From Streptomyces inusitatus (GTDB lineage Bacteria > Actinomycetota > Actinomycetes > Streptomycetales > Streptomycetaceae): 64,000 nucleotides of DNA. Numbering within the stretch: position 1 is the stretch's first letter; every line of letters begins with the position of its first letter. Below the pieces are notes generated by a model. It saw only the letters and a list, made by a program, of their open reading frames with translations, had not been told where the DNA came from and ran no database searches. The DNA is taken from assembly GCF_014651115.1 (NCBI RefSeq), contig NZ_BMWG01000001.1:124001-188000 (forward strand), read 5' to 3'. Below are positions 45,043-53,997 of this stretch, piece by piece. The position numbers and the translations under genes were made by a program.

Positions 45043-45360
45043 ACAGAAAAGTAAAGAACTGGGGCGAAGGGTTCCACTTCCCGGACGGCTGGAGTACAAA
45101 TGAGTCAACGGCCCGCGAGACCAAGGACATCCGAGAGGATCACCTGTGAAACGCATGAAGGCCCCACGGACCGAGCATGGAAGCTGAGCACCCACGCGAC
45201 GTCGACCCGTCGAATACGGGCCAGCCGCACCAGGTGACGGGCAACAGTTCCCGGCCTGATGGGCACAGCAGATCGAGGACGCTTGGTACCTCGGCGGATA
45301 TGCCAGCGGCGGTACCAATTCCGGTACCGCCGCAACCCCGTCCGGGAGTTCCCTCGAATC
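45043..45360. other. Intergenic region between convergent HAD and Fic-like genes
   Basis: 318 bases. Only short open frames without support (one of 77 codons at 45177 and one of 13 codons after GTG 45146). It contains the hairpin at 45306-45333. Confidence 0.5.
45306..45333. terminator. 11-bp perfect hairpin between convergent genes
   Basis: GCGGCGGTACC and its complement enclose a 6-base loop. No T-run follows. Located between the HAD (plus) and Fic-like (minus) 3' ends, so a bidirectional terminator role is plausible. Confidence 0.5.
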
Positions 45361-46209
45361 TCAGGCGGCTCCGCGCTGGAGCGCCTCACAGACCGCCACG
45401 GACTCCCTGACACCCAGCTCGGCCGCGCGCCCACAGTGCGCGATCCACGCCGCCACCCCCTCGGGCGTCCCCGACAGATAGCCGTCGAGGGCCGCGACAT
45501 ACGCCGCCCGCCCCTGCTCGGCGTGGCCGACCTCCGCCGGGCAGATCGCCTTCGGATCGAGACCGCCCCCGATCAGGACGATCCGCTCGGCCGCCCGCGC
45601 CACCAGACCGTTGTGCGAACCGAAGGGGCGCAGCGCCAGCAGCTCTCCGTGCACCACGGCCGCGATGACCGGCGCCGGGGCCGAACTCCCCGCGACGATC
45701 AGCCCGGCAAGACCCTCCAGCCTGCCGCCCACCTCCTCCGCGTCCGGGAGAGCGGCCTCGATCAGCGGCTCCCGGACCGGCTCGCCCGCCAGCCTCGGCC
45801 GACCCACGGTCTCGTCGTCGCCGACACCGCCCGCCGCGACCAGATGCAGCCTTGCCAGCACCCGCAGCGGCGACTGCCGCCAGACCGAGAGCAGCTGCCC
45901 CGCCTCGGCGGTGAGCCTCAGCGCGGCCCCGACGGTGCGGGACTCGGGGTCGCCGCTGAAGTCGGTCCGCCTGCGGACCTCCTCCAGCGCCCAGTCCGCA
46001 CCGGACAGCGCGGCCGAGCCGCGCGCCCCGCGCAGCGCCGCCTCCGCCGTGACCTCACCGCTCCGCCGCCGCATGACCCGGTGCCCGTAGACCCGGTCGG
46101 TGGCCTTGCGAACGGAATCCACCGATTCGGCGACGCCGGGCAGCGAGGCGAGCACGGCCAGCGGGTCGGCCGAGGGGGCGGATGAGGCGGGCGAGGCATT
46201 CGTACTCAT
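45361..46209 (-). CDS. Fic-fold-like protein with degenerate active motif
   Basis: 282 residues from ATG 46209 (a longer frame reads into the promoter region). Mostly helical. Near residues 200-222 HGELLALRPFGSHNGLVARA recalls the Fic loop HxFx(D/N)GNGRxxR, but the leading His is replaced by Arg-Pro-Phe context and GNGR by HNGL. AMPylation activity is therefore doubtful. In actinobacteria such genes are often labelled 'oxidoreductase' without evidence. It is divergent from the CooC-like ATPase at 46312 and probably shares its promoter region. Function unknown. Confidence 0.55.
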   Translation of the reverse strand: MSTNASPASSAPSADPLAVLASLPGVAESVDSVRKATDRVYGHRVMRRRSGEVTAEAALRGARGSAALSGADWALEEVRRRTDFSGDPESRTVGAALRLTAEAGQLLSVWRQSPLRVLARLHLVAAGGVGDDETVGRPRLAGEPVREPLIEAALPDAEEVGGRLEGLAGLIVAGSSAPAPVIAAVVHGELLALRPFGSHNGLVARAAERIVLIGGGLDPKAICPAEVGHAEQGRAAYVAALDGYLSGTPEGVAAWIAHCGRAAELGVRESVAVCEALQRGAA

Positions 46210-46311
46210 AGCCAGCGAGGCTACGCGCCGCCCGGCCACGTCCCACCTTGGAGTGGTCTTCTTCACTCGACTTGACAGCACCAGGCAACCGAACCACTAC
46301 CCTAGGTGAAC

Positions 46312-47307
46312 ATGAAGATCGCTTTCGTAGGGAAGGGCGGCAGCGGGAAGACCACGCTGTCCTCGCTCTTCATCCGCCATCTGGCCGCCAATGAAGCAGC
46401 AGTCGTCGCGGTCGACGCCGACATCAACCAGCATCTGGGGGCCGCGCTCGGCCTCGACGAGGAAGAGGCGGGCGTGCTGCCCGCGATGGGCGCCCAACTG
46501 CCTCTGATCAAGGACTATCTGCGCGGCTCCAACCCCCGGATCGTCTCGGCCGACACCATGATCAAGACAACTCCCCCCGGCACCGGCTCCCGGCTGCTGC
46601 GCGTCGCCGAGGAGAACCCGGTCTACGACGCCTGCGCGCGCACGGTCCACCTCGACGACGGGGACATCCGCCTGATGGCGACGGGGCCGTTCACCGAGTC
46701 GGACCTCGGGGTGGCCTGCTACCACTCCAAGGTCGGCGCGGTGGAACTCTGCCTGAACCATCTGGTCGACGGGCCCGACGAGTACGTGGTGGTCGACATG
46801 ACCGCCGGGTCGGACTCCTTCGCCTCCGGGATGTTCACCCGCTTCGACATGACGTTCCTGGTGGCCGAGCCGACCCGTAAGGGCGTCTCCGTCTACCGCC
46901 AGTACAAGGAGTACGCACGGGATTTCGGCGTCGCGCTGAAGGTCGTCGGGAACAAGGTGCAGGGCCAGGACGACATGGACTTCCTCCGCGACGAGGTGGG
47001 CGACGATCTGCTTGTCACCGTCGGGCACTCCGACTGGGTGCGGGCGATGGAGAAGGGCCGGCCGCAGCGATTCGAACTGCTGGAGGCCGAGAATCGGATG
47101 ACGCTCCAGACCTTGCAGAACACTGCGGAGGACTCCTACGCCCTGCGCGACTGGGAGCGGTACACCCGCCAGATGGTCCATTTCCATCTGAAGAACGCCG
47201 AGAGCTGGGGAAACGCGAAGACAGGGGCAGATCTGGCGGCCCAGATCGACCCCGCCTTCATCCTTGGGGAGCAGTCGGCGGGCGTCAGCGCCCCGCAGCC
47301 GGCCTGA
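46312..47307 (+). CDS. CooC/ParA-like P-loop ATPase
   Basis: 331 residues from ATG 46312, with AGGTG six bases before it; GTG 46306 is in frame. MKIAFVGKGGSGKTTLSSLF is the deviant Walker A of the CooC/NifH branch. VVAVDADINQHLG follows, then LMATGPFTESDLGVACYHSK, YVVVDMTAGSDSFASGMF (switch region) and TFLVAEPTRKGVSVYRQY. CooC-type ATPases insert metals into enzymes, but no carbon monoxide dehydrogenase or nickel enzyme is nearby. A TTGACA at 46272 is a candidate -35; no well-spaced -10 is seen. The 3' end overlaps the convergent lipoprotein gene by 23 bases. Confidence 0.8.
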   Translation: MKIAFVGKGGSGKTTLSSLFIRHLAANEAAVVAVDADINQHLGAALGLDEEEAGVLPAMGAQLPLIKDYLRGSNPRIVSADTMIKTTPPGTGSRLLRVAEENPVYDACARTVHLDDGDIRLMATGPFTESDLGVACYHSKVGAVELCLNHLVDGPDEYVVVDMTAGSDSFASGMFTRFDMTFLVAEPTRKGVSVYRQYKEYARDFGVALKVVGNKVQGQDDMDFLRDEVGDDLLVTVGHSDWVRAMEKGRPQRFELLEAENRMTLQTLQNTAEDSYALRDWERYTRQMVHFHLKNAESWGNAKTGADLAAQIDPAFILGEQSAGVSAPQPA

Positions 47308-48655
47308 CCAGAACCGGCCCGGCCTGGCGCAGGGCGGCCGTGCGCCGGTTCCCGGGGTCGGCCGCCGCACCCGGGCTCGCGGGCTCGGCGGCCGAGACCC
47401 GCTTCTCGGGTTTGGCGGGCTGACCCGCCGGGGCCACGGGCTGGGCGGCGAGGAAAGCCGTCCAGCCGCCCTTCGGGGCCTCGCCGACCTCCAGGGTGCG
47501 CAGTTTCTGAAGGACCTTCGGGTCCTGGGCGTCGAGCCAGTCGGCGAGCTGCTTGAAGGACACGCACCGCACGTCCTTCTTCACGCACACCGTGGCGATC
47601 GACTCCTCGATGGCGCGCATATAGGTGCCGCCGTTCCAGGATTCGAAGTGGTTGCCGATGATCAGCGGGGCCCGGTTGCCCTGATACGCACGGTCGAACG
47701 CCTGGACGAGACCATCGCGCATCTGGTCGCCCCAGTACTCGTGCGACGCCGGATCGCCCTTGACGGTCCCCGACTGATTGATCATGAAGTTGTAGTCCAT
47801 CGACAGGGTCTCGAAGCCGCGCCCCGGGAACGGAACAAGCTGGAGCGAGAGATCCCAGAGGCCTCGGTCCTTCTCGGGCCAGATCTGGTCGTTGACACCG
47901 CTGGTGTCGTAGCGGAAGCCCAGCTCGCCCGCCGCGCGGACAAAGTTGTCCCGGCCCTCCAGACAGGGGGTACGGGCCCCGACCAGTTCCTTGTCGTAGT
48001 CGAAGGGCAGAGGCTGTTCACCGGTCAGGCCGGAATTGGTCTTCCAGTTCTTCACAAAGGACTTGGCCTGGGTGATCTCGCTCTTCCACTCGTCGACCGA
48101 CCAGGTGCCCACCCCGCCCTCCGCCCCGCAGAAGTGACCGTTGAAGTGGGTGCCCACCTCATTGCCCTCCTGCCAGGCCGCGCGCAGCTCGCGCACGGTG
48201 GCCCTGATGCCCTCGGTGTCGTTGAAACCGATGTCGGAGCGTCCGGCGGAATGCTGCGGCGGCAGATAGAGGTCCGCCTTCTCCTCGGGCAGGAGATACA
48301 CCCCGCTGAGGAAGTAGGTCATGGTGGCGTCGTACTTCTTGCCCACCTCGCGGAAGTGGGAGAAGAGCTTCTGGCTGTCCTCCCCCGCGCCGTCCCAGGA
48401 GTACACGACGAACTGCGGGGGCGTCTGACCCGGCTTCAGCCTCTGGGGCCGGAGCTGGCGGGGCTGGACCCCGGTGAAGGCGGTGGAGCCGTCACCGATC
48501 ATGCGCGGCGCGGCCTTGGGGGCGGCGGCGGCCTTCCTGGCTCCGGGCGTGCCCTCCTTGTCGGCGTCCGAACCGGATCCGCCGCAGCCCGCTAGTCCCG
48601 CGATCACAGCCGTGGCGGCCACGCCCACGGCGACCCTCTTTGTGGCGGCCTTCAT
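47285..48655 (-). CDS. Polysaccharide-deacetylase-like lipoprotein
   Basis: 456 residues from ATG 48655, with GAGGGTGGGCGG upstream. Signal peptide with lipobox LAGC (Cys24), then a Gly/Ser/Ala linker. Traces of the NodB fold are FVVYSWDGAGEDSQKLFSHF (motif 1 region), VGTHFNGHF (H-x3-H metal pair) and RTPCLEGRDNF. LIIGNHFESWNGGTYMRAIE comes near the end. The usual TFDDG is altered to YSWDGAG, so activity on cell-wall sugar is not certain. A Pro/Ala tail closes the protein. Anchored outside the cell. Overlaps the convergent ATPase gene. Confidence 0.7.
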   Translation of the reverse strand: MKAATKRVAVGVAATAVIAGLAGCGGSGSDADKEGTPGARKAAAAPKAAPRMIGDGSTAFTGVQPRQLRPQRLKPGQTPPQFVVYSWDGAGEDSQKLFSHFREVGKKYDATMTYFLSGVYLLPEEKADLYLPPQHSAGRSDIGFNDTEGIRATVRELRAAWQEGNEVGTHFNGHFCGAEGGVGTWSVDEWKSEITQAKSFVKNWKTNSGLTGEQPLPFDYDKELVGARTPCLEGRDNFVRAAGELGFRYDTSGVNDQIWPEKDRGLWDLSLQLVPFPGRGFETLSMDYNFMINQSGTVKGDPASHEYWGDQMRDGLVQAFDRAYQGNRAPLIIGNHFESWNGGTYMRAIEESIATVCVKKDVRCVSFKQLADWLDAQDPKVLQKLRTLEVGEAPKGGWTAFLAAQPVAPAGQPAKPEKRVSAAEPASPGAAADPGNRRTAALRQAGPVLVRPAAGR

Positions 48656-48937
48656 CCGCCCACCCTCTTTCATATGACTTTGTGCTTTTCGGACTGGCGT
48701 CGCCGCCAGCAAAAGTCACACCGGAGGGGTCCAAGAGGGTGCGCGACGAGCCGCATTAAGCGCACTAATCACTGAATCGAGTGAAACACTGCCCCATTTG
48801 CCCAGAAAATAAAGCCTGGGTCTTTACTCTGCATTACGATCAATTTACTGAAAGTTGAGGATCCCGCCGCTGCATGCCGTGCCCCACGGCCGCGCCCCCC
48901 ATTCCGCGACCGCGCCGCTCCGGAGGAGACGGGAAAC

Positions 48938-51277
48938 ATGTCCACCTGCGTCCCCACCCGCACCGAAGACCCCTCGCACAAGCCCCGGAAAGCCGGCCGG
49001 GGCGGCCCCCACAGCCCCTCGCCACCGGGCGGAGGCCCCCGCCGCTTCCGCATCCGGGGCTCCGACTTCTCCGCCTCCATCGCCGTCTTCCTGATCGCGC
49101 TGCCGCTCTCACTGGGCATCGCGCTCGCCACCGGCGCGCCGCTCCAGGCCGGGCTGGTGGCCGCCGCCGTCGGCGGAATCGTCGTCGGCCGGTTCGGCGG
49201 GGCACCGCTTCAGGTCAGCGGGCCCGCCGCCGGCCTGACCGTCGTCACCGCCGATCTGATCCAGCAGTACGGCTGGCGTGTCACCTGCGCCATCACCGTC
49301 CTCGCGGGCTTCGCCCAACTGGGCCTCGCCGCACTGCGGGTGGCCAGATCGGCCCTCGCCGTCAGCCCGGCGATCGTCCACGGCATGCTCGCCGGCATCG
49401 GCGTCACCATCGCCCTCGCCCAACTCCACATCGTGCTCGGCGGCACCCCGCAGAGCTCCGCCGTCGAGAACGTCCGGGCGCTCCCGGCCCAGTTGGCCGC
49501 CCTGCACCCCGCCGCGATCTCGGTCAGCGCCCTGACCGTCGCCGTACTGCTGATCTGGCCCCGGATCCCGGGGCGCACCGGCCGGATCGTACGGAAGATC
49601 CCGGCCGCGCTCGCGGCGGTGGCGGGAGCGACCACCGCCGCCGCGCTGGCCTCACTGCACCTGCCACGCGTCGACCTCCCCTCGTGGAGCAGCCACGCCC
49701 TGCCCGGAATGCCCCAGGGGCCCGTGCTCGGGCTGGTGGCGGCCGTCCTGACCATCACCCTCGTGGGCAGTGTGGAATCGCTGTTGTCGGCGGTGGCCGT
49801 CGACAAGCTGGCGGCCGCCCGCAAGGTGCCCGACGTCCGCGTCCCGCGCGCCGATCTCGACCGGGAGCTGGCCGGTCAGGGCGCGGCCAATGTGGTCTCC
49901 GGAGCGCTGGGCGGACTGCCCATCACCGGTGTGGCCGTGCGGAGTTCGGCGAATGTCTCGGCCGGGGCCGTGAGCCGCCACTCCACCATGCTCCACGGGC
50001 TGTGGGTGGTGCTCGCCGCGCTGCTGCTGGTGCCCGTCCTCGATCTGATCCCCCTCGCCGCGCTCGCCGCGCTGGTGATGGTCGTGGGCGTCCAAATGGT
50101 CAACATCACCCACCTGCGCAGCGTGCGGCGGAACCGCGAAATGCTGGTGTACGCGGTGACGCTGGCCTCCGTCGTCGCCACCGGGGTGCTGGAGGGGGTG
50201 GTGATCGGGATCGCCGTGGCGGTCGCGGTCGCGCTGCACCGGCTGACCCGCACCCGGATCGCCGAGGACGAGCAGGACGGGATCCACCGGGTGCGGGTGC
50301 GGGGCCAGTTGACCTTCCTCGCCGTGCCCCGGCTGAGCAGGGCGCTGAGCCATGTGCCGGCCGGGTCCGAGTGCGTGGTCGAGCTGGACGGGTCCTTCAT
50401 GGACCATGCCGCGTTCGAGGCGCTGCACGACTGGCAGACCTCCCATGTGGCGCAGGGCGGTTCGGTCGAGTTCACCGGCCGGTCCGGGTCCAGGATCAGC
50501 GAGCCCGCCTCGGAGACCCATGGCTGCTGCCGGCCCTGGACCCCCTGGCGGAACCACCACTGCGACGGCCGTCCCGAGCGCGCCACCGCCCACCCTCTGG
50601 CGGACGGCGTCAGCTCCTTCCAGAGGGACACCGCCCCGCTCGTGCGGGACGAGCTGGCCCGGCTGGAGCGCGAGGGCCAGCGCCCCTCGCAGCTCTTCCT
50701 CACCTGTGCCGACTCCCGTGTGGTCACCAGCATGATCACGGCCAGTGGGCCCGGAGATCTGTTCACCGTGCGCAACATGGGCAATCTGGTTCCGCTGCCC
50801 GGCGTCGAGGGCGGCGACGACTCGGTGGCGGCGGCGATCGAGTACGCGGTGGATGTGCTCCAGGTGGACTCGATCACCGTCTGCGGACACTCCGGCTGCG
50901 GTGCGATGCAGGCCCTGCTCTCCGCTCCCCCGGTGGGTGCTCACACCCCGCTGCGGCGCTGGCTGCGGCACGGGCTGCCGAGTCTGGAGACGATGAGAAG
51001 CCGGCACCGCTCCTGGGCGCGGATCTCCGGGCGGCTGCCCGCCGACGCGGTCGAGCAGCTCTGTCTGACCAATGTGGTGCAGCAGCTGGAGCATCTGCGG
51101 GCCCATGACTCGGTCGCCCGGCGGCTCGCCGAGGGCACTCTGCGGCTGCACGGGATGTACTTCCATGTGGGCGAGGCCCAGGCCTATCTGCTCGCGAGCA
51201 GCGACGAGCATGTCTATGACGCGGTCTTCGACCGGGTCGCCCCCGCTTCCTCGTCCCTGGCGAAGGCCCGCGTCTGA
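48938..51277 (+). CDS. SulP anion transporter fused to beta-carbonic anhydrase
   Basis: 779 residues. Residues 40-455 are a SulP (SLC26) membrane domain: FSASIAVFLIALPLSLGIAL, GGAPLQVSGPAAGLTV (the SulP nucleotide-like signature) and SVESLLSAVAVDKLAAARK. A STAS-like stretch follows (about 460-520, VRVRGQLTFLAVPRL). The C-terminal 200 residues are a beta-carbonic anhydrase with zinc ligands in FLTCADSRV (about 586-594) and CGHSGCGAMQALL (about 648-660). The linker (about 525-545) is rich in Cys and His (GCCRPW, RNHHCDG). It probably imports bicarbonate and interconverts it with CO2. Fusions of this kind are known in actinobacteria. GGAG lies before ATG 48938. Confidence 0.92.
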   Translation: MSTCVPTRTEDPSHKPRKAGRGGPHSPSPPGGGPRRFRIRGSDFSASIAVFLIALPLSLGIALATGAPLQAGLVAAAVGGIVVGRFGGAPLQVSGPAAGLTVVTADLIQQYGWRVTCAITVLAGFAQLGLAALRVARSALAVSPAIVHGMLAGIGVTIALAQLHIVLGGTPQSSAVENVRALPAQLAALHPAAISVSALTVAVLLIWPRIPGRTGRIVRKIPAALAAVAGATTAAALASLHLPRVDLPSWSSHALPGMPQGPVLGLVAAVLTITLVGSVESLLSAVAVDKLAAARKVPDVRVPRADLDRELAGQGAANVVSGALGGLPITGVAVRSSANVSAGAVSRHSTMLHGLWVVLAALLLVPVLDLIPLAALAALVMVVGVQMVNITHLRSVRRNREMLVYAVTLASVVATGVLEGVVIGIAVAVAVALHRLTRTRIAEDEQDGIHRVRVRGQLTFLAVPRLSRALSHVPAGSECVVELDGSFMDHAAFEALHDWQTSHVAQGGSVEFTGRSGSRISEPASETHGCCRPWTPWRNHHCDGRPERATAHPLADGVSSFQRDTAPLVRDELARLEREGQRPSQLFLTCADSRVVTSMITASGPGDLFTVRNMGNLVPLPGVEGGDDSVAAAIEYAVDVLQVDSITVCGHSGCGAMQALLSAPPVGAHTPLRRWLRHGLPSLETMRSRHRSWARISGRLPADAVEQLCLTNVVQQLEHLRAHDSVARRLAEGTLRLHGMYFHVGEAQAYLLASSDEHVYDAVFDRVAPASSSLAKARV

Positions 51278-51464
51278 AGCGCCCGAACCGCCCCGGTCCG
51301 GGCCGTTACACCGACCGCTCACACCGCCTGCCCGCACCGACTGCCCGGGCCGGCTCGGGAAGGACCGTTCGGAATCAGCCATCCGGGATCGGCTGTCCGG
51401 GGGAAGATCCGGAAGAAAATCCGGACCGGATCTGAACCGAACCCCCGGGCCGTCCGTGAGTACG

Positions 51465-51505
51465 GGTGGCCCCTCCTTCCCGCCGCCCGGGAAGGAGGGG
51501 CCACC
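51465..51505 (+). terminator. Long terminator hairpin after the SulP-carbonic anhydrase gene
   Basis: An 18-bp perfect stem with a 5-base loop (51465-51482 with 51488-51505). GC-rich with no strong T-run, the usual form of Streptomyces terminators. Confidence 0.75.
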
Positions 51506-51585
51506 TCTCGCCCCGTCAGTACCACCCGTCGGCACCGCCCGTCACCGACGCCTCTCCGAGGGCTCGGCCGCCATCCTGAAACCCA

Positions 51586-51601
51586 ATAGGTCTAAACCAA
51601 T
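51586..51601. promoter_or_regulatory. DasR-like (dre) operator upstream of acsA
   Basis: ATAGGTCTAAACCAAT agrees with 12 of 16 positions of the DasR-responsive consensus (A-C-T-GGTCTAGACC-A-C-T), keeping the core GGTCTA-ACC palindrome. It lies about 93 bases before the acsA start. Known dre sites control aminosugar uptake genes in Streptomyces. Control of acetate activation by DasR is inference. Confidence 0.4.
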
Positions 51602-51693
51602 TATCGGAAGGCTCTTGTCACCCGGCCCTCCGGCTGGTGAGCTATGGCGTCGGACACATACGCACAGAGGACGCCCTGGGAAAGGGAGATGTC

Positions 51694-53649
51694 GTGAGCA
51701 ACGAAAGCCTGGCCAACCTGCTGAAGGAAGAGCGGCGATTCGCGCCGCCGACCGAGCTGGCCGCCAACGCCAATGTGACAGCGGAGGCGTACGAGCAGGC
51801 AAAGGCGGACAGGCTTGGCTTCTGGGCCGAGCAGGCGCGGAGGCTCACGTGGGCCACCGAGCCGACCGAGACCCTCGACTGGAGCAACCCGCCCTTCGCG
51901 AAGTGGTTCGCGGACGGCGAGCTGAACGTCGCGTACAACTGCGTGGACCGCCATGTCGAGGCCGGAAACGGCGACCGGGTCGCGATCCACTTCGAGGGTG
52001 AGCCCGGAGACAGCCGGGCCGTCACCTACGCCGAACTCAAGGACGAGGTCTCCCGCGCCGCGAACGCCCTGACCGAGCTGGGCGTCCGCAAGGGCGACCG
52101 GGTGGCGGTCTATCTGCCGATGATCCCCGAGGCCGCCGTCGCGATGCTGGCCTGCGCCCGCATCGGCGCCGCCCACTCGGTGGTCTTCGGCGGCTTCTCC
52201 GCCGACGCCGTCGCTTCCCGCATCCAGGACGCCGACGCCAAGCTGGTCATCACCGCCGACGGCGGCTACCGCCGGGGCAAGCCGAGCGCGCTCAAGCCCG
52301 CGATCGACGAGGCCGTCGCCAAGTGTCCGCAGGTCGAGCACGTACTGGTGGTCCGGCGTACGGGCGAGGACACCGCCTTCACCGAGGGCCGTGACGTCTG
52401 GTGGCACGACATCGTGACCCGGCAGTCCGCCGAGCACACCCCCGAGGCCTTCGACGCGGAGAACCCGCTCTTCATCCTCTACACCTCCGGCACCACGGGT
52501 AAGCCCAAGGGCATCCTGCACACCTCCGGCGGCTATCTGACCCAGGCCGCCTACACCCACCACGCCGTCTTCGACCTCAAGCCGGAGTCGGACGTCTACT
52601 GGTGCACCGCCGACATCGGCTGGGTGACGGGCCACTCGTACATCGTGTACGGCCCGCTGGCCAACGGCGCGACCCAGGTGATGTACGAGGGCACCCCCGA
52701 CACCCCGCACCAGGGCCGGTTCTGGGAGATCGTGCAGAAGTACGGCGTCACGATCCTCTACACGGCGCCCACCGCGATCCGGACGTTCATGAAGTGGGGA
52801 GACGACATCCCCGCCAAGTTCGACCTGTCCAGCCTGCGGGTGCTCGGCTCGGTCGGTGAGCCGATCAACCCCGAGGCCTGGATCTGGTACCGGGAGCACA
52901 TCGGCGCGGGCACCGCCCCCATCGTGGACACCTGGTGGCAGACCGAGACCGGCGCGATGATGATCTCGCCGCTGCCGGGTGTCACCGAGACCAAGCCCGG
53001 CTCCGCCCAGCGGGCGCTGCCCGGCATCGCGGCGACGGTCGTGGACGACGAGGCCAACGAGGTGCCGAACGGCGGTGGCGGCTATCTGGTCCTCACCGAG
53101 CCGTGGCCGTCGATGCTGCGCACCATCTGGGGCGACGACCAGCGGTTCATCGACACCTACTGGTCGCGTTTCGAGGGCAAGTACTTCGCCGGCGACGGCG
53201 CGAAGAAGGACGACGACGGAGACATCTGGCTGCTCGGCCGGGTCGACGACGTGATGCTCGTCTCCGGCCACAACATCTCGACCACCGAGGTCGAGTCCGC
53301 GCTGGTCTCGCACCCCAAGGTCGCCGAGGCGGCGGTCGTGGGCGCGGTCGACGAGACCACCGGACAGGCGATCGTGGCGTTCGTCATCCTGCGCGGCACG
53401 GCCTCGGAGGACGAGGGCCTGGTCGCGGAGTTGCGCAACCACGTGGGCACCACCCTCGGCCCGATCGCCAAGCCCAAGCGGATCCTCCCGGTGGCGGAGC
53501 TGCCCAAGACCCGCTCGGGCAAGATCATGCGCCGTCTGCTGCGCGATGTCGCGGAGAACAGGCAGCTGGGCGATGTCACCACGCTCACCGACTCCTCCGT
53601 GATGGACCTGATCCAGACCCGGCTGCCGGGCGCTTCCTCGGAGGACTGA
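51694..53649 (+). CDS. acsA: Acetyl-CoA synthetase
   Basis: 651 residues, the usual Acs length, from GTG 51694 with AAGGGAG five bases upstream. AMP-forming ligase motifs: LFILYTSGTTGKPKGILHT (P-loop), VYWCTADIGWVTGHSYIVYG, VDTWWQTETGAMMISPLPG, the hinge DIWLLGRVDDVMLVSGHNIS and the C-terminal KTRSGKIMRR whose Lys is the regulatory acetylation site. It makes acetyl-CoA from acetate, ATP and CoA in the cytoplasm. The upstream region holds a DasR-like site. It is followed by a strong hairpin and nhaA, matching the actinobacterial core order. Confidence 0.96.
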   Translation: MSNESLANLLKEERRFAPPTELAANANVTAEAYEQAKADRLGFWAEQARRLTWATEPTETLDWSNPPFAKWFADGELNVAYNCVDRHVEAGNGDRVAIHFEGEPGDSRAVTYAELKDEVSRAANALTELGVRKGDRVAVYLPMIPEAAVAMLACARIGAAHSVVFGGFSADAVASRIQDADAKLVITADGGYRRGKPSALKPAIDEAVAKCPQVEHVLVVRRTGEDTAFTEGRDVWWHDIVTRQSAEHTPEAFDAENPLFILYTSGTTGKPKGILHTSGGYLTQAAYTHHAVFDLKPESDVYWCTADIGWVTGHSYIVYGPLANGATQVMYEGTPDTPHQGRFWEIVQKYGVTILYTAPTAIRTFMKWGDDIPAKFDLSSLRVLGSVGEPINPEAWIWYREHIGAGTAPIVDTWWQTETGAMMISPLPGVTETKPGSAQRALPGIAATVVDDEANEVPNGGGGYLVLTEPWPSMLRTIWGDDQRFIDTYWSRFEGKYFAGDGAKKDDDGDIWLLGRVDDVMLVSGHNISTTEVESALVSHPKVAEAAVVGAVDETTGQAIVAFVILRGTASEDEGLVAELRNHVGTTLGPIAKPKRILPVAELPKTRSGKIMRRLLRDVAENRQLGDVTTLTDSSVMDLIQTRLPGASSED

Positions 53650-53997
53650 CCCGGCGCTCCGCGTCACACCGCGAACACCCCGCACGGGCACCCGGCGTCA
53701 CAGCGCGCCGGGTGCCCGTGCGCGTTCTCCGCCGACCGCGCCCCTCGCCCCCCGGCGGACGCCCGGCGGACAAGTCCGCACCCCCAAACGCGCCAATAGC
53801 CCGCTTTGCCCCTAAAGTAAAAGCAAGCGAAGAAGATCACCGGATACGCCCCCGCGCCCCGCGATCGCCGCCCCTGAGGGCTTGCGCCCTTGGGTAAGGT
53901 AATGACCGCGTCAATAAAGCGACAAGAAAACTAGGTGCGCCGGGAAGTCTGGTCGGCATGTGCTTTGCCCTGCCCGACCGACCGGAGGTTCCCCCGT
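53650..53997. other. Intergenic region between acsA and nhaA
   Basis: 348 bases. It contains the acsA terminator (53681-53722) and an AT-richer patch near 53805-53835 that may carry the nhaA promoter. No gene seen. Confidence 0.55.
53681..53722 (+). terminator. Terminator hairpin after acsA
   Basis: A 17-bp perfect stem (53681-53697 with 53706-53722) with an 8-base loop, 32 bases past the acsA stop codon. Confidence 0.8.

Larger units (their letters stand above)
51278..51693. other. Intergenic region between SulP-CA gene and acsA
   Basis: 416 bases. They contain the SulP terminator hairpin and, upstream of acsA, a DasR-like operator and a possible -35 TTGTCA at 51615-51620. No gene seen. 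Confidence 0.6.

Noticed and set aside
45177..45410. 77-codon plus-strand frame after the HAD gene
   Set aside because: No ribosome site, Pro-rich end, overlaps the Fic-like gene, no family resemblance.
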